Below, piece after piece: positions 1 through 5,761 of a DNA stretch of 5,838 bases; within the stretch, counting starts at the first letter, position 1, and the number at the start of each line of letters is the position of its first letter. Where the stretch lies: NCBI GenBank assembly GCA_947463845.1, contig CANHUM010000115.1, positions 1 through 5,838 of the forward strand, written 5' to 3'. The position numbers were made by a program, and so were the translations under genes. This stretch comes from Comamonadaceae bacterium. Lineage in GTDB: Bacteria; Pseudomonadota; Gammaproteobacteria; Burkholderiales; Burkholderiaceae_C. The notes beneath the pieces are model-generated. The model was not told the DNA's origin and did no database searches. It saw nothing but the letters and a program-made list of their open reading frames with translations.

Positions 1-571
1 CGGAAGCGAACTGGTCCACCTCTTCGCGGGCGATCTTGTATTTTTTGGCCAGGTTCTCGGCGGTCTGGATCATGTTGATGCCAGCGGCCGGGTCTTTCAG
101 TGCTTCCCACATGAAGTCCTTGAAGCCCACGGGCGCTCCCAGCTTGAAGCCGGTTCGGTGGTCAAAGGCGGCGATCGGGTTGCGCGTCATGCTTTCGGTG
201 CCGACCACCAGCGCGGCCTCGCACACGCCCGCCTCGATCTGCTCGCCCGCTTGACGAAAGAGCTCAAAACCGGTGCCACAAATGCGCTGCACCATGATGG
301 CAGGCACTTCTTGCGGTACGCCTGCATACAGGCCAATGTGGCGCGGCAGCACAAACTGGTCGAAGTCGCCCGGAGCCATGTTGCCCGTGATCACCGAACC
401 GATTTCGGTCCCCGCGATGCCCGCGCGTTTGAGCGCCTCGCGTGCGGCCTTGATGCCCAGGTCGGTGGGCGAGATGTGGCCCAAAGCGCCGCAGTAATCG
501 ACCATGGGCGTGCGCACGCCTTCGTGCATCCACACATCCGCAAACGCGTTGAAAAATCCTTTGTAAGCCAT
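1..571 (-). CDS. Thiolase (acetyl-CoA acyltransferase family), N-terminal part, runs off left edge
   Basis: This is the N-terminal 190 residues of a thiolase; the rest lies beyond base 1. Thiolases cleave a 3-ketoacyl-CoA with free CoA to acetyl-CoA and a shortened acyl-CoA, or run the reverse condensation, in the cytoplasm. The protein begins MAYKGFFNAFADVWMHEGVR. The nucleophile motif is QRICGTGFE with Cys98, followed by the thiolase-type stretch VVGTESMTRNP (residues 122-132). Family members usually have CGSG after the nucleophile, so the Thr is a small variation. The C-terminal half, which should hold the catalytic His (GHP) and second Cys (CxG), cannot be seen. The ATG at 571 is 41 bases after the ligase stop and has a weak purine-rich GAGAGA upstream. 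As the third gene of the operon it probably performs the last, thiolytic step of side-chain shortening. A biosynthetic acetoacetyl-CoA thiolase is possible but fits the context less well. Confidence 0.9.
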   Translation of the reverse strand, partial: MAYKGFFNAFADVWMHEGVRTPMVDYCGALGHISPTDLGIKAAREALKRAGIAGTEIGSVITGNMAPGDFDQFVLPRHIGLYAGVPQEVPAIMVQRICGTGFELFRQAGEQIEAGVCEAALVVGTESMTRNPIAAFDHRTGFKLGAPVGFKDFMWEALKDPAAGINMIQTAENLAKKYKIAREEVDQFAS

Positions 572-612
572 GTTGTTCTCTCGGTGTGAAGGGTGGGTCT
601 TGCTGTAAGGGG

Positions 613-2463
613 TTACTGGGGCTTGAGGATGTTGGGCAATCCATCGGCGTGCAAAGCAGCCACGGTGGCAGCACGGTGCGCCAGGACTGAGCGTTGGTTG
701 ATCGAGCCTTTGTCGGTGATCTCACCTTTGTCGATGGTCGGTGGTTCACTCAGCAAGCAAAGGCGAGCAATGCGGTTGGCACTGCCGGTGGCGGTTTGTG
801 CCAACTCGTTGACGATGGCCTGAAATTTGGACAGCACTTCGGGTGTGGCCAGGACCTGCGCCAAAGAAGCCTCGGCGGGCAAGCTGCACAGACTGCGCAC
901 GGCGGGCGTCGGGAAAATCATGGCACCCACTTCATTCAGGTTGATCCCGGTCAGGACAGCGTCCTGAATGTAGGGCGCCCCCAAAGAAATGATCTTGGCC
1001 CGCAAAGGGCCGACGCTGACAAAAGTACCGGTGGCCAGCTTGAAGTCTTCGGCAATGCGTCCGTCGAACTTCAGACCGAGGTGGGGGTTGGCATCGTCAA
1101 TCCACTTGACGGCATCGCCGGTCTTGAAAAAGCCCTCTTCGTCAAAGGCGTCAGCGGTTTCTTCGGGTGCACGCCAATAGCCAGGGGTGACATTGGGGCC
1201 ACGGTAGCGCACCTCGGTTTTGCCTTGGATATCGACCAGTTTGAGCTCCATGCCCGGTGTGGGCACGCCCAGATCGCCGGCTTTGACGTTGGGGTTGGTC
1301 ACAAAAATACCAAAAGGACCGGATTCCGTCATGCCCAGGCCGGTGGTCATCACAATGCGTTCACCCACTTCGCGCTCTTGGGATTCGTACAAACTGTCCC
1401 AGATGGGTTGGGCCAGGGCGGCGCCTGCATAAAAAAACATTTGCACCCGTGAGAGCAGAGTTTTGCGCAGTGCGTCGTCCGTTTTCATGGCGCTGGCAAT
1501 CGCATCGAAGCCCGTGGGCACGTTGAAATAGACCGTGGGAGCGATTTCTCGCAGGTTGCGCAAAGTCTCATGGATAAGGGTTGGGGTGGGCTTGCCATCG
1601 TCGATGTAGAGGGTGCCGCCATGGAACACCGTCATGCCAAAGTTGTGGTTGCCGCCAAAGGTGTGGTTCCAGGGCAGCCAGTCCACCAGGACCAGCTCTT
1701 TTTCGGCCAGCACCGGCATGGATTGGGCCATCTGCCTTTGGTTGGAACACCACAGGCGTTGTGTGTTGATGACCGCCTTGGGCAGCTTGGTGGAGCCGCT
1801 GGTGAACAGGAATTTGACGATCGTGTCGGGCCCGGTCGCGGCGATGGCCTCGTCCACCTGAGCCGTTGCAGGGGTCTCGCACAGACTCTCGAAAGGCGTG
1901 GTCTTGTGGCCCGTTACCGAACCCTCCACCATCACCACCTCCATGTCCTGACTGACTGTGGCCGCAATGGCCTTGGCATAGCGTTCATCGGAGGCGAAAA
2001 CCATGCCGGGCGTGACGGTGCGCAGCACATGTTTGAGCTTGTCGTAGTCGACGCTGACCAGTGAATAGGGTGGAGAGGTGGGGACATAAGGCACGCCGGC
2101 CACCATGCAGCCCAGTGCCAACAGGGCATGTTCCAGGCTGTTCTCGCTCAGGATCACGACCGGCCTTTCGGCGCTCAGGCCGCGGTTGATCAGGCTCTGC
2201 GCAATGTTGCGGGCGGTTTGCCACGCTTGCTCGTATGTCAGATGTTGCCAGTCGCCCAGAGTGCCATCGGCATGCTTGACGCGGCGCGCCATGAAACTGT
2301 GCTGGGGCTTGACTTGCGCCCAATGCTGCAATCGGTCGGTCAGGCGATCCGGGTAATCTTGCAGCGTCTGATCGGCGTGGACATAGCGGGTGCCTGGGGC
2401 ACCCTCTTTGAGAACGACGCGCGTCACGCCGAATTTCAGGGGTCTGAATTTGATGTCGCTCAT
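613..2463 (-). CDS. fcs: Feruloyl-CoA synthase-like acyl-CoA ligase (AMP-forming)
   Basis: A 616-residue adenylate-forming ligase that most resembles the feruloyl-CoA synthase family, which activates hydroxycinnamic acids to CoA thioesters with ATP and CoA. Visible motifs in order: phosphate-binding loop TSGSTKLPK (221-229), in which Lys replaces the usual Gly after Ser-Thr; WLPWNHTFGG (262-271); adenine-site motif GLGMTE (375-380); ribose-binding Asp450 in FKTGD; hinge segment DGRIAEDFK (467-475); and C-terminal ITDKGSINQR (582-591) with presumed catalytic Lys585. The length is normal for the family. I start at ATG 2463 (MSDIKFRPL) because the in-frame extension to 2541 overlaps the upstream crotonase gene and has no ligase-like sequence. 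An AAGG lies upstream. It sits 28 bases after the crotonase and 41 bases before the thiolase, so the three are almost certainly cotranscribed. The family call is firm; ferulate itself as substrate is inferred, and p-coumarate, caffeate or other aryl-propenoates are possible. Confidence 0.87.
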   Translation of the reverse strand: MSDIKFRPLKFGVTRVVLKEGAPGTRYVHADQTLQDYPDRLTDRLQHWAQVKPQHSFMARRVKHADGTLGDWQHLTYEQAWQTARNIAQSLINRGLSAERPVVILSENSLEHALLALGCMVAGVPYVPTSPPYSLVSVDYDKLKHVLRTVTPGMVFASDERYAKAIAATVSQDMEVVMVEGSVTGHKTTPFESLCETPATAQVDEAIAATGPDTIVKFLFTSGSTKLPKAVINTQRLWCSNQRQMAQSMPVLAEKELVLVDWLPWNHTFGGNHNFGMTVFHGGTLYIDDGKPTPTLIHETLRNLREIAPTVYFNVPTGFDAIASAMKTDDALRKTLLSRVQMFFYAGAALAQPIWDSLYESQEREVGERIVMTTGLGMTESGPFGIFVTNPNVKAGDLGVPTPGMELKLVDIQGKTEVRYRGPNVTPGYWRAPEETADAFDEEGFFKTGDAVKWIDDANPHLGLKFDGRIAEDFKLATGTFVSVGPLRAKIISLGAPYIQDAVLTGINLNEVGAMIFPTPAVRSLCSLPAEASLAQVLATPEVLSKFQAIVNELAQTATGSANRIARLCLLSEPPTIDKGEITDKGSINQRSVLAHRAATVAALHADGLPNILKPQ

Positions 2464-2491
2464 GGTGGTGTGCCTTGGTTTGACTGGATGC

Positions 2492-3298
2492 TCAGCTTTT
2501 TTGGACCTTGGCGGCCTTGCCTTCCAGAAAGGCGCGGACACGTGCTTTGGCTTCGGGAGCGGCTTGGGCGATGGAGGCCATCAAGGCCTCGGTGAACAGG
2601 CCATGGTCAGCAGGCTGTTCGGCAATGCGGGGCAGGGCGTGTGTGAGCGCAAAGTTGGTCAAAGGCGCATTGGTGGCAATGCGTGTGGCCAATTCAATGG
2701 CCTTGTTCAATGACTCTCCAGTCGGCACCAGGTACTGCGCCAGGCCCACACGCTCGCCATCTTGGGCGTTGTAGACACGCCCCGTCAGCATCATGTCGGT
2801 CATGCGCGCCGCGCCAATGAGTTTGGGAATGCGCACCGATCCACCGCCGCCCACAAAGATGCCGCGTGTGCCCTCGGGCAATGCAAAAAAAGTGCTGTCG
2901 TCGGCCACGCGGATGTGAGCGGCCGAGGCCAGTTCGAGACCCCCGCCGACCACAGCGCCGTGCAAGGCAGCCACCACCGGCACCCGACCTTGTTCGACGG
3001 CGTTGAGCGCCACGTGCCAGCCGCGCGAGTGATGAATGCCTTCACCCGCATCGCGTTCCTTGAGTTCCGACAGGTCGAGTCCGGCACAAAAATGGTCACC
3101 TTCGCCATGGATGACTGCCGCCCGCGCTTCGGCAGGCAGGTTCTGGAACACATCGCGCAGCGCTTCGATCAGGCCATCGTTCAAAGCATTGCGTTTGGCA
3201 GGGCGGCACAAACGCACCAGCGCCACGCTCCCGCGCATGTCCAGCGACACACCGTTGGCGGCTGCACGTTCAATGATGGGGTTGCAGGTGGTGGTCAT
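2492..3298 (-). CDS. Enoyl-CoA hydratase/isomerase (crotonase) family protein
   Basis: A 268-residue crotonase-fold enzyme, normal length for the family. These cytoplasmic enzymes stabilise an enolate-type CoA intermediate in an oxyanion hole, here formed by the GDHFCAGLDL segment (67-76) and the GGG of VVGGGLELA (117-124). Both acid/base glutamates of true enoyl-CoA hydratases are present with the usual 20-residue spacing: Glu122 in GGGLELA and Glu142 in ALPEG. Hydroxycinnamoyl-CoA hydratase-lyases, the usual partner of feruloyl-CoA synthase, keep only the second of these. I therefore infer simple hydration of the CoA-activated side chain rather than retro-aldol release of an aldehyde such as vanillin. 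It is the first gene of the operon. ATG 3298 is preceded by AGGAG at five-base spacing, a near-ideal ribosome binding site. An isomerase or another crotonase activity cannot be excluded. Confidence 0.9.
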   Translation of the reverse strand: MTTTCNPIIERAAANGVSLDMRGSVALVRLCRPAKRNALNDGLIEALRDVFQNLPAEARAAVIHGEGDHFCAGLDLSELKERDAGEGIHHSRGWHVALNAVEQGRVPVVAALHGAVVGGGLELASAAHIRVADDSTFFALPEGTRGIFVGGGGSVRIPKLIGAARMTDMMLTGRVYNAQDGERVGLAQYLVPTGESLNKAIELATRIATNAPLTNFALTHALPRIAEQPADHGLFTEALMASIAQAAPEAKARVRAFLEGKAAKVQKS

Positions 3299-3303
3299 CG
3301 GTA

Positions 3304-3308
3304 CTCCT
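3304..3308 (-). promoter_or_regulatory. Ribosome binding site of the crotonase gene
   Basis: AGGAG on the minus strand, five bases before the ATG at 3298. It is the strongest Shine-Dalgarno match in the catabolic operon and fixes the start of the first gene. Confidence 0.85.
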
Positions 3309-3316
3309 AAAGGGGG

Positions 3317-3332
3317 TTGACCTGAAGGTCAA
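3317..3332. promoter_or_regulatory. 16-bp perfect palindrome, probable operator of the catabolic operon
   Basis: TTGACCT-GA-AGGTCAA is a perfect inverted repeat with 7-bp arms and a 2-bp centre. It lies between the presumed -10 element (3350-3355) and the ribosome binding site of the crotonase gene, at roughly +12 to +27 relative to the expected transcript start. A site in this position would suit a dimeric repressor that blocks elongation or open-complex escape. MarR, TetR or MerR-type regulators often control aromatic-acid and acyl-CoA pathways, but the regulator is not encoded in the window, so its class is a guess. Confidence 0.65.
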
Positions 3333-3349
3333 TAAAGTTATTCTTGATA

Positions 3350-3355
3350 ATTATA
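3350..3355 (-). promoter_or_regulatory. Candidate sigma-70 -10 element (TATAAT) for the catabolic operon
   Basis: A perfect TATAAT on the minus strand inside an AT-rich island (about 3331-3358) that contrasts with the GC-rich surroundings. Transcription would begin near 3343, about 45 bases before the crotonase ATG. No good -35 hexamer lies 16-18 bases upstream (the best-placed is TCCAAG at 3373-3378), so the promoter may be weak or activator-assisted. Confidence 0.6.
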
Positions 3356-3389
3356 TTGTCCCTGCTGAATGGCTTGGAGACCTCAGTGA

Positions 3390-4748
3390 TTACCCTGATC
3401 TCCGATGCCAGGGGGTGAACTTGACTGCTGCGGCCGTGAGTACGCCGTACACCACCATGGCCAAGGCCACCAGTGCGTAAAAGTGGTCCGCTGTAGCTTG
3501 GTATCGCGCCAATCCATAGCCTGCTCCAGCCACCAACAAGAGCCGTGCAGTGCCCGCCAGCACGGGTCCGATGACTTGTCCGGCCCCTTGCGATGCGAAG
3601 TACAAAGTCAGACCCAGACCGAAAAAGGGAAAGGCGGGTCCGGCGGTGACCAGGTATTGCCGGGCAAAGCCAAGCACTGTCTCGTCTTGGGTGAATAAGC
3701 GTGCCCACAAGTCTGGCATCAGCGTGACCACCGCGCCGATCAGTCCGAGATTGAAGGCGGACACGCCTCCCGCAGTCCATGCCACGCGTCGGGCGCGAGC
3801 GACTTGCCCTGCCCCCATGGCCATACCGACCATGGGCACGGCGGCCACACCGATGCCGAATGCGATCGGGATCAGCAAAAACTCCAGCCTTTGTCCAATG
3901 CCGTAACCTGCCAAGGCATCGGTCCCCTGTTGAGCCAACAGGCCAGTGAAAATCAAAATCGCCAAAACCGATTGCACCGGAGACAGGCAGGCGACAGCGC
4001 CGACCTTCAAGATATCGGCAAACATGGCTTTTTGCAGCACGAAACCTTGTGGCTTGAGTCTCAAGCGTCCCCGACCTTTTGCCAGGTAAGCCAACAAGTA
4101 CGCCACGCCGATGGCCGTGGCCATGATGTGTCCCCAGGCCACGCCCACCATGCCCCATGCCGGGATCGGGCCGGCGCCCAGGGCCAGCACGCCGCCCAGC
4201 GCGATTTGCAGACCTGCGCTCACCATCAAGGTCATCGACGGGGTCCGCATGTTGCCAGTGCCGCGCAAAATTGAAGCCAATGTATTGAGCAGCCATACCA
4301 GCACCGCCCCTGTGAACAAGACCTGGCCATACTGAACCGCCTCTTGCAGCACGGTCCCTTTACCGCCCAGCAGCGCATAAAGACTCGGTCCAGCCAGGAT
4401 GAAAATCAGGCTGAATGCCAGCCCACTGCCCAGACCGATCAACAAGGCATGCTGCAGCAGGTGATGGGCACGCACGAGATCGCCCGCACCCAGAGCCCGA
4501 CTGATGGCGGCGGACACACCGCCACCCATGGCGCCCGCCGACATCATTTGCGTGAGCATGGCAAACGGAAAAACCAGGGCCATGGCCGCCAAAGGGGCCG
4601 TGCCGAGTTGTCCCACGTAATAAATTTCGGCCATACCCACCAGCACCGCCATGGTCATGGCCAGGACGTTGGGTGCAGCCAGTCGCAGCAACGTGGGCAA
4701 GATGGGGGCCGTCAACAGCCACTGCAAATCTCTGTGGGGTGTGTTCAT
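3390..4748 (-). CDS. MATE family multidrug/toxin efflux transporter
   Basis: A 452-residue, strongly hydrophobic inner-membrane protein of the length and pattern of MATE (NorM/DinF-type) exporters: about twelve transmembrane segments in two related halves that exchange Na+ or H+ for organic cations, dyes, drugs or metabolites. The first half begins near residue 15 and holds MAEIYYVGQLGTAPLAAMAL (39-58), typical of the first helices of this family. The family motif LRGTGNMRTP is at 161-170. The second half repeats the pattern from about 245, with GIGQRLEFLLIPIAFGIGVA at 283-302. I use ATG 4748 because it overlaps the stop of the upstream gene as ATGA and begins just before the first helix; the in-frame extension to 4973 reads through the upstream gene in a wrong frame. 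AAGGG lies ten bases upstream. The substrate cannot be told from sequence. Proximity to an aromatic-acid operon allows, but does not show, a role in exporting phenolics. Confidence 0.93.
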   Translation of the reverse strand: MNTPHRDLQWLLTAPILPTLLRLAAPNVLAMTMAVLVGMAEIYYVGQLGTAPLAAMALVFPFAMLTQMMSAGAMGGGVSAAISRALGAGDLVRAHHLLQHALLIGLGSGLAFSLIFILAGPSLYALLGGKGTVLQEAVQYGQVLFTGAVLVWLLNTLASILRGTGNMRTPSMTLMVSAGLQIALGGVLALGAGPIPAWGMVGVAWGHIMATAIGVAYLLAYLAKGRGRLRLKPQGFVLQKAMFADILKVGAVACLSPVQSVLAILIFTGLLAQQGTDALAGYGIGQRLEFLLIPIAFGIGVAAVPMVGMAMGAGQVARARRVAWTAGGVSAFNLGLIGAVVTLMPDLWARLFTQDETVLGFARQYLVTAGPAFPFFGLGLTLYFASQGAGQVIGPVLAGTARLLLVAGAGYGLARYQATADHFYALVALAMVVYGVLTAAAVKFTPWHRRSG

Positions 4749-5086
4749 GGCTTGGACAACCCTTGGCCCGGGGAGGCTACGTTCAAAGCGACAGGCCATT
4801 GCAACAGCTCGGCCAAACGACACACCACCCAACGCGCCTCGGGCGGCGTGACCACGGCAGGGTCGGTCAATAAACCAGCTTCGCATTGCTGCAGCACCAG
4901 ATCCTCGGTGATCCCCAGTGAGAACTGCAAATGGGCTGCTTTTTCTGTCAACAGGTTGGCCAAGTCTTCGCACAGCTCATAGCGCTCGGCCATGTCTCTT
5001 TGTCCCAGCGTGGGTTTGATCTTGCCGACAGGCACGTAGAGCGCCACGAAGGAGGGCGGGATGTCAATTTGAAATTCGTCGGTCAT
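4745..5086 (-). CDS. Conserved-looking hypothetical protein, 113 aa, coupled to MATE gene
   Basis: A 113-residue soluble protein with no signal peptide, membrane helix or nucleotide-binding motif. It starts MTDEFQIDIPPSFVALYVP, continues with a largely helical stretch, DMAERYELCEDLANLLTEKA (31-50), and ends with a probable helix around EARWVVCRLAELLQW (83-97). I have an uncertain memory of similar short proteins in Comamonadaceae being labelled 'ATPase with chaperone activity'; nothing here supports an ATPase. Good third-position GC bias and the 4-base ATGA overlap with the MATE gene (4745-4748) argue that it is a real gene, translationally coupled to the exporter. The ATG at 5086 has no clear Shine-Dalgarno sequence upstream, so the true start or its translation mechanism is uncertain. 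Function unknown; a regulatory or accessory role for the transporter is only a hypothesis. Confidence 0.8.
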   Translation of the reverse strand: MTDEFQIDIPPSFVALYVPVGKIKPTLGQRDMAERYELCEDLANLLTEKAAHLQFSLGITEDLVLQQCEAGLLTDPAVVTPPEARWVVCRLAELLQWPVALNVASPGQGLSKP

Positions 5087-5129
5087 GCGGTGTACGGGTT
5101 CAAGGGGTGAATTAACGCACAGACGCTCA

Positions 5130-5155
5130 GGTTCCGATTTCCTGTAATCGAAACC
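5130..5155. repeat. 26-bp imperfect inverted repeat between divergent genes
   Basis: GGTTCCGATT, a 6-base centre TCCTGT, then AATCGAAACC: ten-base arms that match at nine positions. It lies in the 150-base region between the minus-strand gene starting at 5086 and the plus-strand gene starting at 5237. It could be an operator serving one or both divergent promoters, or a structured leader if transcribed. No T tract follows on either strand, so it is not a typical terminator. I could not identify convincing -35/-10 pairs in this intergenic region. Confidence 0.5.
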
Positions 5156-5223
5156 AACCCAAAGTCGATGGTGAAACGGTCGTACTTAGGCCGGGGCCAT
5201 GGCAGGTGGTTGTATTCACATTG

Positions 5224-5229
5224 AAAGGA
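5224..5229 (+). promoter_or_regulatory. Ribosome binding site of the repeat-protein gene
   Basis: AAAGGA on the plus strand, seven bases before the ATG at 5237. It supports this start, which also gives a complete signal peptide. Confidence 0.75.
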
Positions 5230-5236
5230 CATTCTC

Positions 5237-5716
5237 ATGCGAAATTTTTCTATCATGCCAATAGCTTTCGGGGTTCTGGCGGTCTGTGCTGTTCAGGTCT
5301 GGGCGCAAAACCCCAGCGGACCCAAAACCCGTGAGCAAGTGCGGGCCGAACTGATGGAGGCGATCCGCACGGGCAACATGCCCGCCAACGACGAGAGCGG
5401 ACGCCTGTTCAACGAGGTCAACCCTTCAGCGTACCCTCCCAAGGTGATGGCACCTTGCAAAACGCGAGACGAGGTCCGGGCTGAATTGGCCCAGGCGCAG
5501 CGCACCGGCAATATGCCGGCCAATGATGAGAGCGGCTGCATGCTCAATGAAGTCAACCCGTCGGCCTATCCACCCAAGCCGGCGCTGCCCTGTAAATCCC
5601 GTGAGCAAGTTCGGGCTGAACTCGAGGAGGCACGTCGCACCGGGAATCTCCCTGGCCCTGATGAGAGCGGCTGCATGCTCAGGGACATGTACCCCGACCT
5701 GTATCCGAAAAATTGA
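5237..5716 (+). CDS. Exported DUF4148-like protein with three tandem 45-aa repeats
   Basis: A 159-residue protein with a Sec signal peptide: MRNF, a hydrophobic core (about residues 5-20), and a signal peptidase I site after VWA (Ala23/Gln24). LAVC17 is not a good lipobox because Val precedes Cys, so a soluble periplasmic protein is more likely than a lipoprotein. The mature part is almost entirely three tandem units starting at Lys30, Lys75 and Lys120, each of the form K-T/S-R-x-x-V-R-A-E-L followed by R-T-G-N and ending around YPPK. This resembles DUF4148, a small secreted domain of unknown function frequent in Burkholderiales. Mature cysteines are 74, 101, 119 and 146; each complete pair is 27 residues apart, and repeat 1 lacks both. 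Starting ATG 5237 has AAAGGA at seven bases. The gene stands alone, divergent from the MATE unit and convergent with the gene at the right edge. Function unknown. Confidence 0.85.
   Translation: MRNFSIMPIAFGVLAVCAVQVWAQNPSGPKTREQVRAELMEAIRTGNMPANDESGRLFNEVNPSAYPPKVMAPCKTRDEVRAELAQAQRTGNMPANDESGCMLNEVNPSAYPPKPALPCKSREQVRAELEEARRTGNLPGPDESGCMLRDMYPDLYPKN
5324..5713 (+). repeat. Three in-gene tandem repeats, 135-base period
   Basis: Units at 5324-5458, 5459-5593 and 5594-5713 encode residues 30-74, 75-119 and 120-159. The period is exactly 45 codons; the third unit stops five codons short. Units 1 and 2 share 22 of 25 residues over the TGNMPANDESG...YPPK block, but many codons differ silently. 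Unit 3 has diverged further (GPDESGCMLRDMYPDLYPKN). Confidence 0.9.
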
Positions 5717-5732
5717 TCCAAGCGTGAGCCGA

Positions 5733-5761
5733 TGAGGCAGCTCAAACGATGAGCTGCCTCA
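5733..5761. terminator. 11-bp hairpin at convergent gene ends, possible bidirectional terminator
   Basis: TGAGGCAGCTC and GAGCTGCCTCA form a perfect 11-bp stem around the 7-base loop AAACGAT. It begins 17 bases after the stop of the repeat-protein gene and covers the last codons and stop of the convergent minus-strand gene. There is no T run after it on either strand, so it is not a textbook intrinsic terminator. It may still stop or pause polymerase, or protect the transcript 3' ends. Confidence 0.55.

Noticed and set aside
694..1452. A 252-codon plus-strand open frame opposite the ligase gene
   Set aside because: It is antisense to well-supported ligase codons, and the product resembles no family I know. 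It is explained by the G/C third-position bias of the real gene.
2464..2541. N-terminal extension of the ligase to an upstream ATG at 2541
   Set aside because: It would overlap the end of the crotonase gene, and the added residues (MSAPFWKARPPRSKKAEHP...) do not look like ligase sequence. The ATG at 2463 gives the usual family N-terminus.
2492..3298. Crotonase as a hydroxycinnamoyl-CoA hydratase-lyase
   Set aside because: The GGGLELA motif carries the first hydratase glutamate, which is absent in hydratase-lyases, and the surrounding sequence does not match the lyase pattern I know.
3307..4296. A 329-codon minus-strand open frame overlapping the MATE gene
   Set aside because: It is out of frame with a clear full-length MATE protein, and its translation is Arg/Gly/His-rich with no recognisable domain. 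Long shadow frames are expected in GC-rich DNA.
4344..4982. A 212-codon plus-strand open frame opposite the MATE and 113-aa genes
   Set aside because: The translation is rich in Gln, His and Ser with no coherent fold, and it spans two real antisense genes, so it is a shadow frame.
5237..5305. Lipoprotein signal for the repeat protein at Cys17
   Set aside because: LAVC has Val directly before Cys, where Gly, Ala or Ser is expected, and a good signal peptidase I site (VWA) follows at residues 21-23.
5324..5713. The tandem repeats as a CRISPR-like or non-coding repeat array
   Set aside because: The units are directly adjacent with no spacers, keep one reading frame with a 45-codon period, and differ mostly at silent positions, so they are protein repeats.
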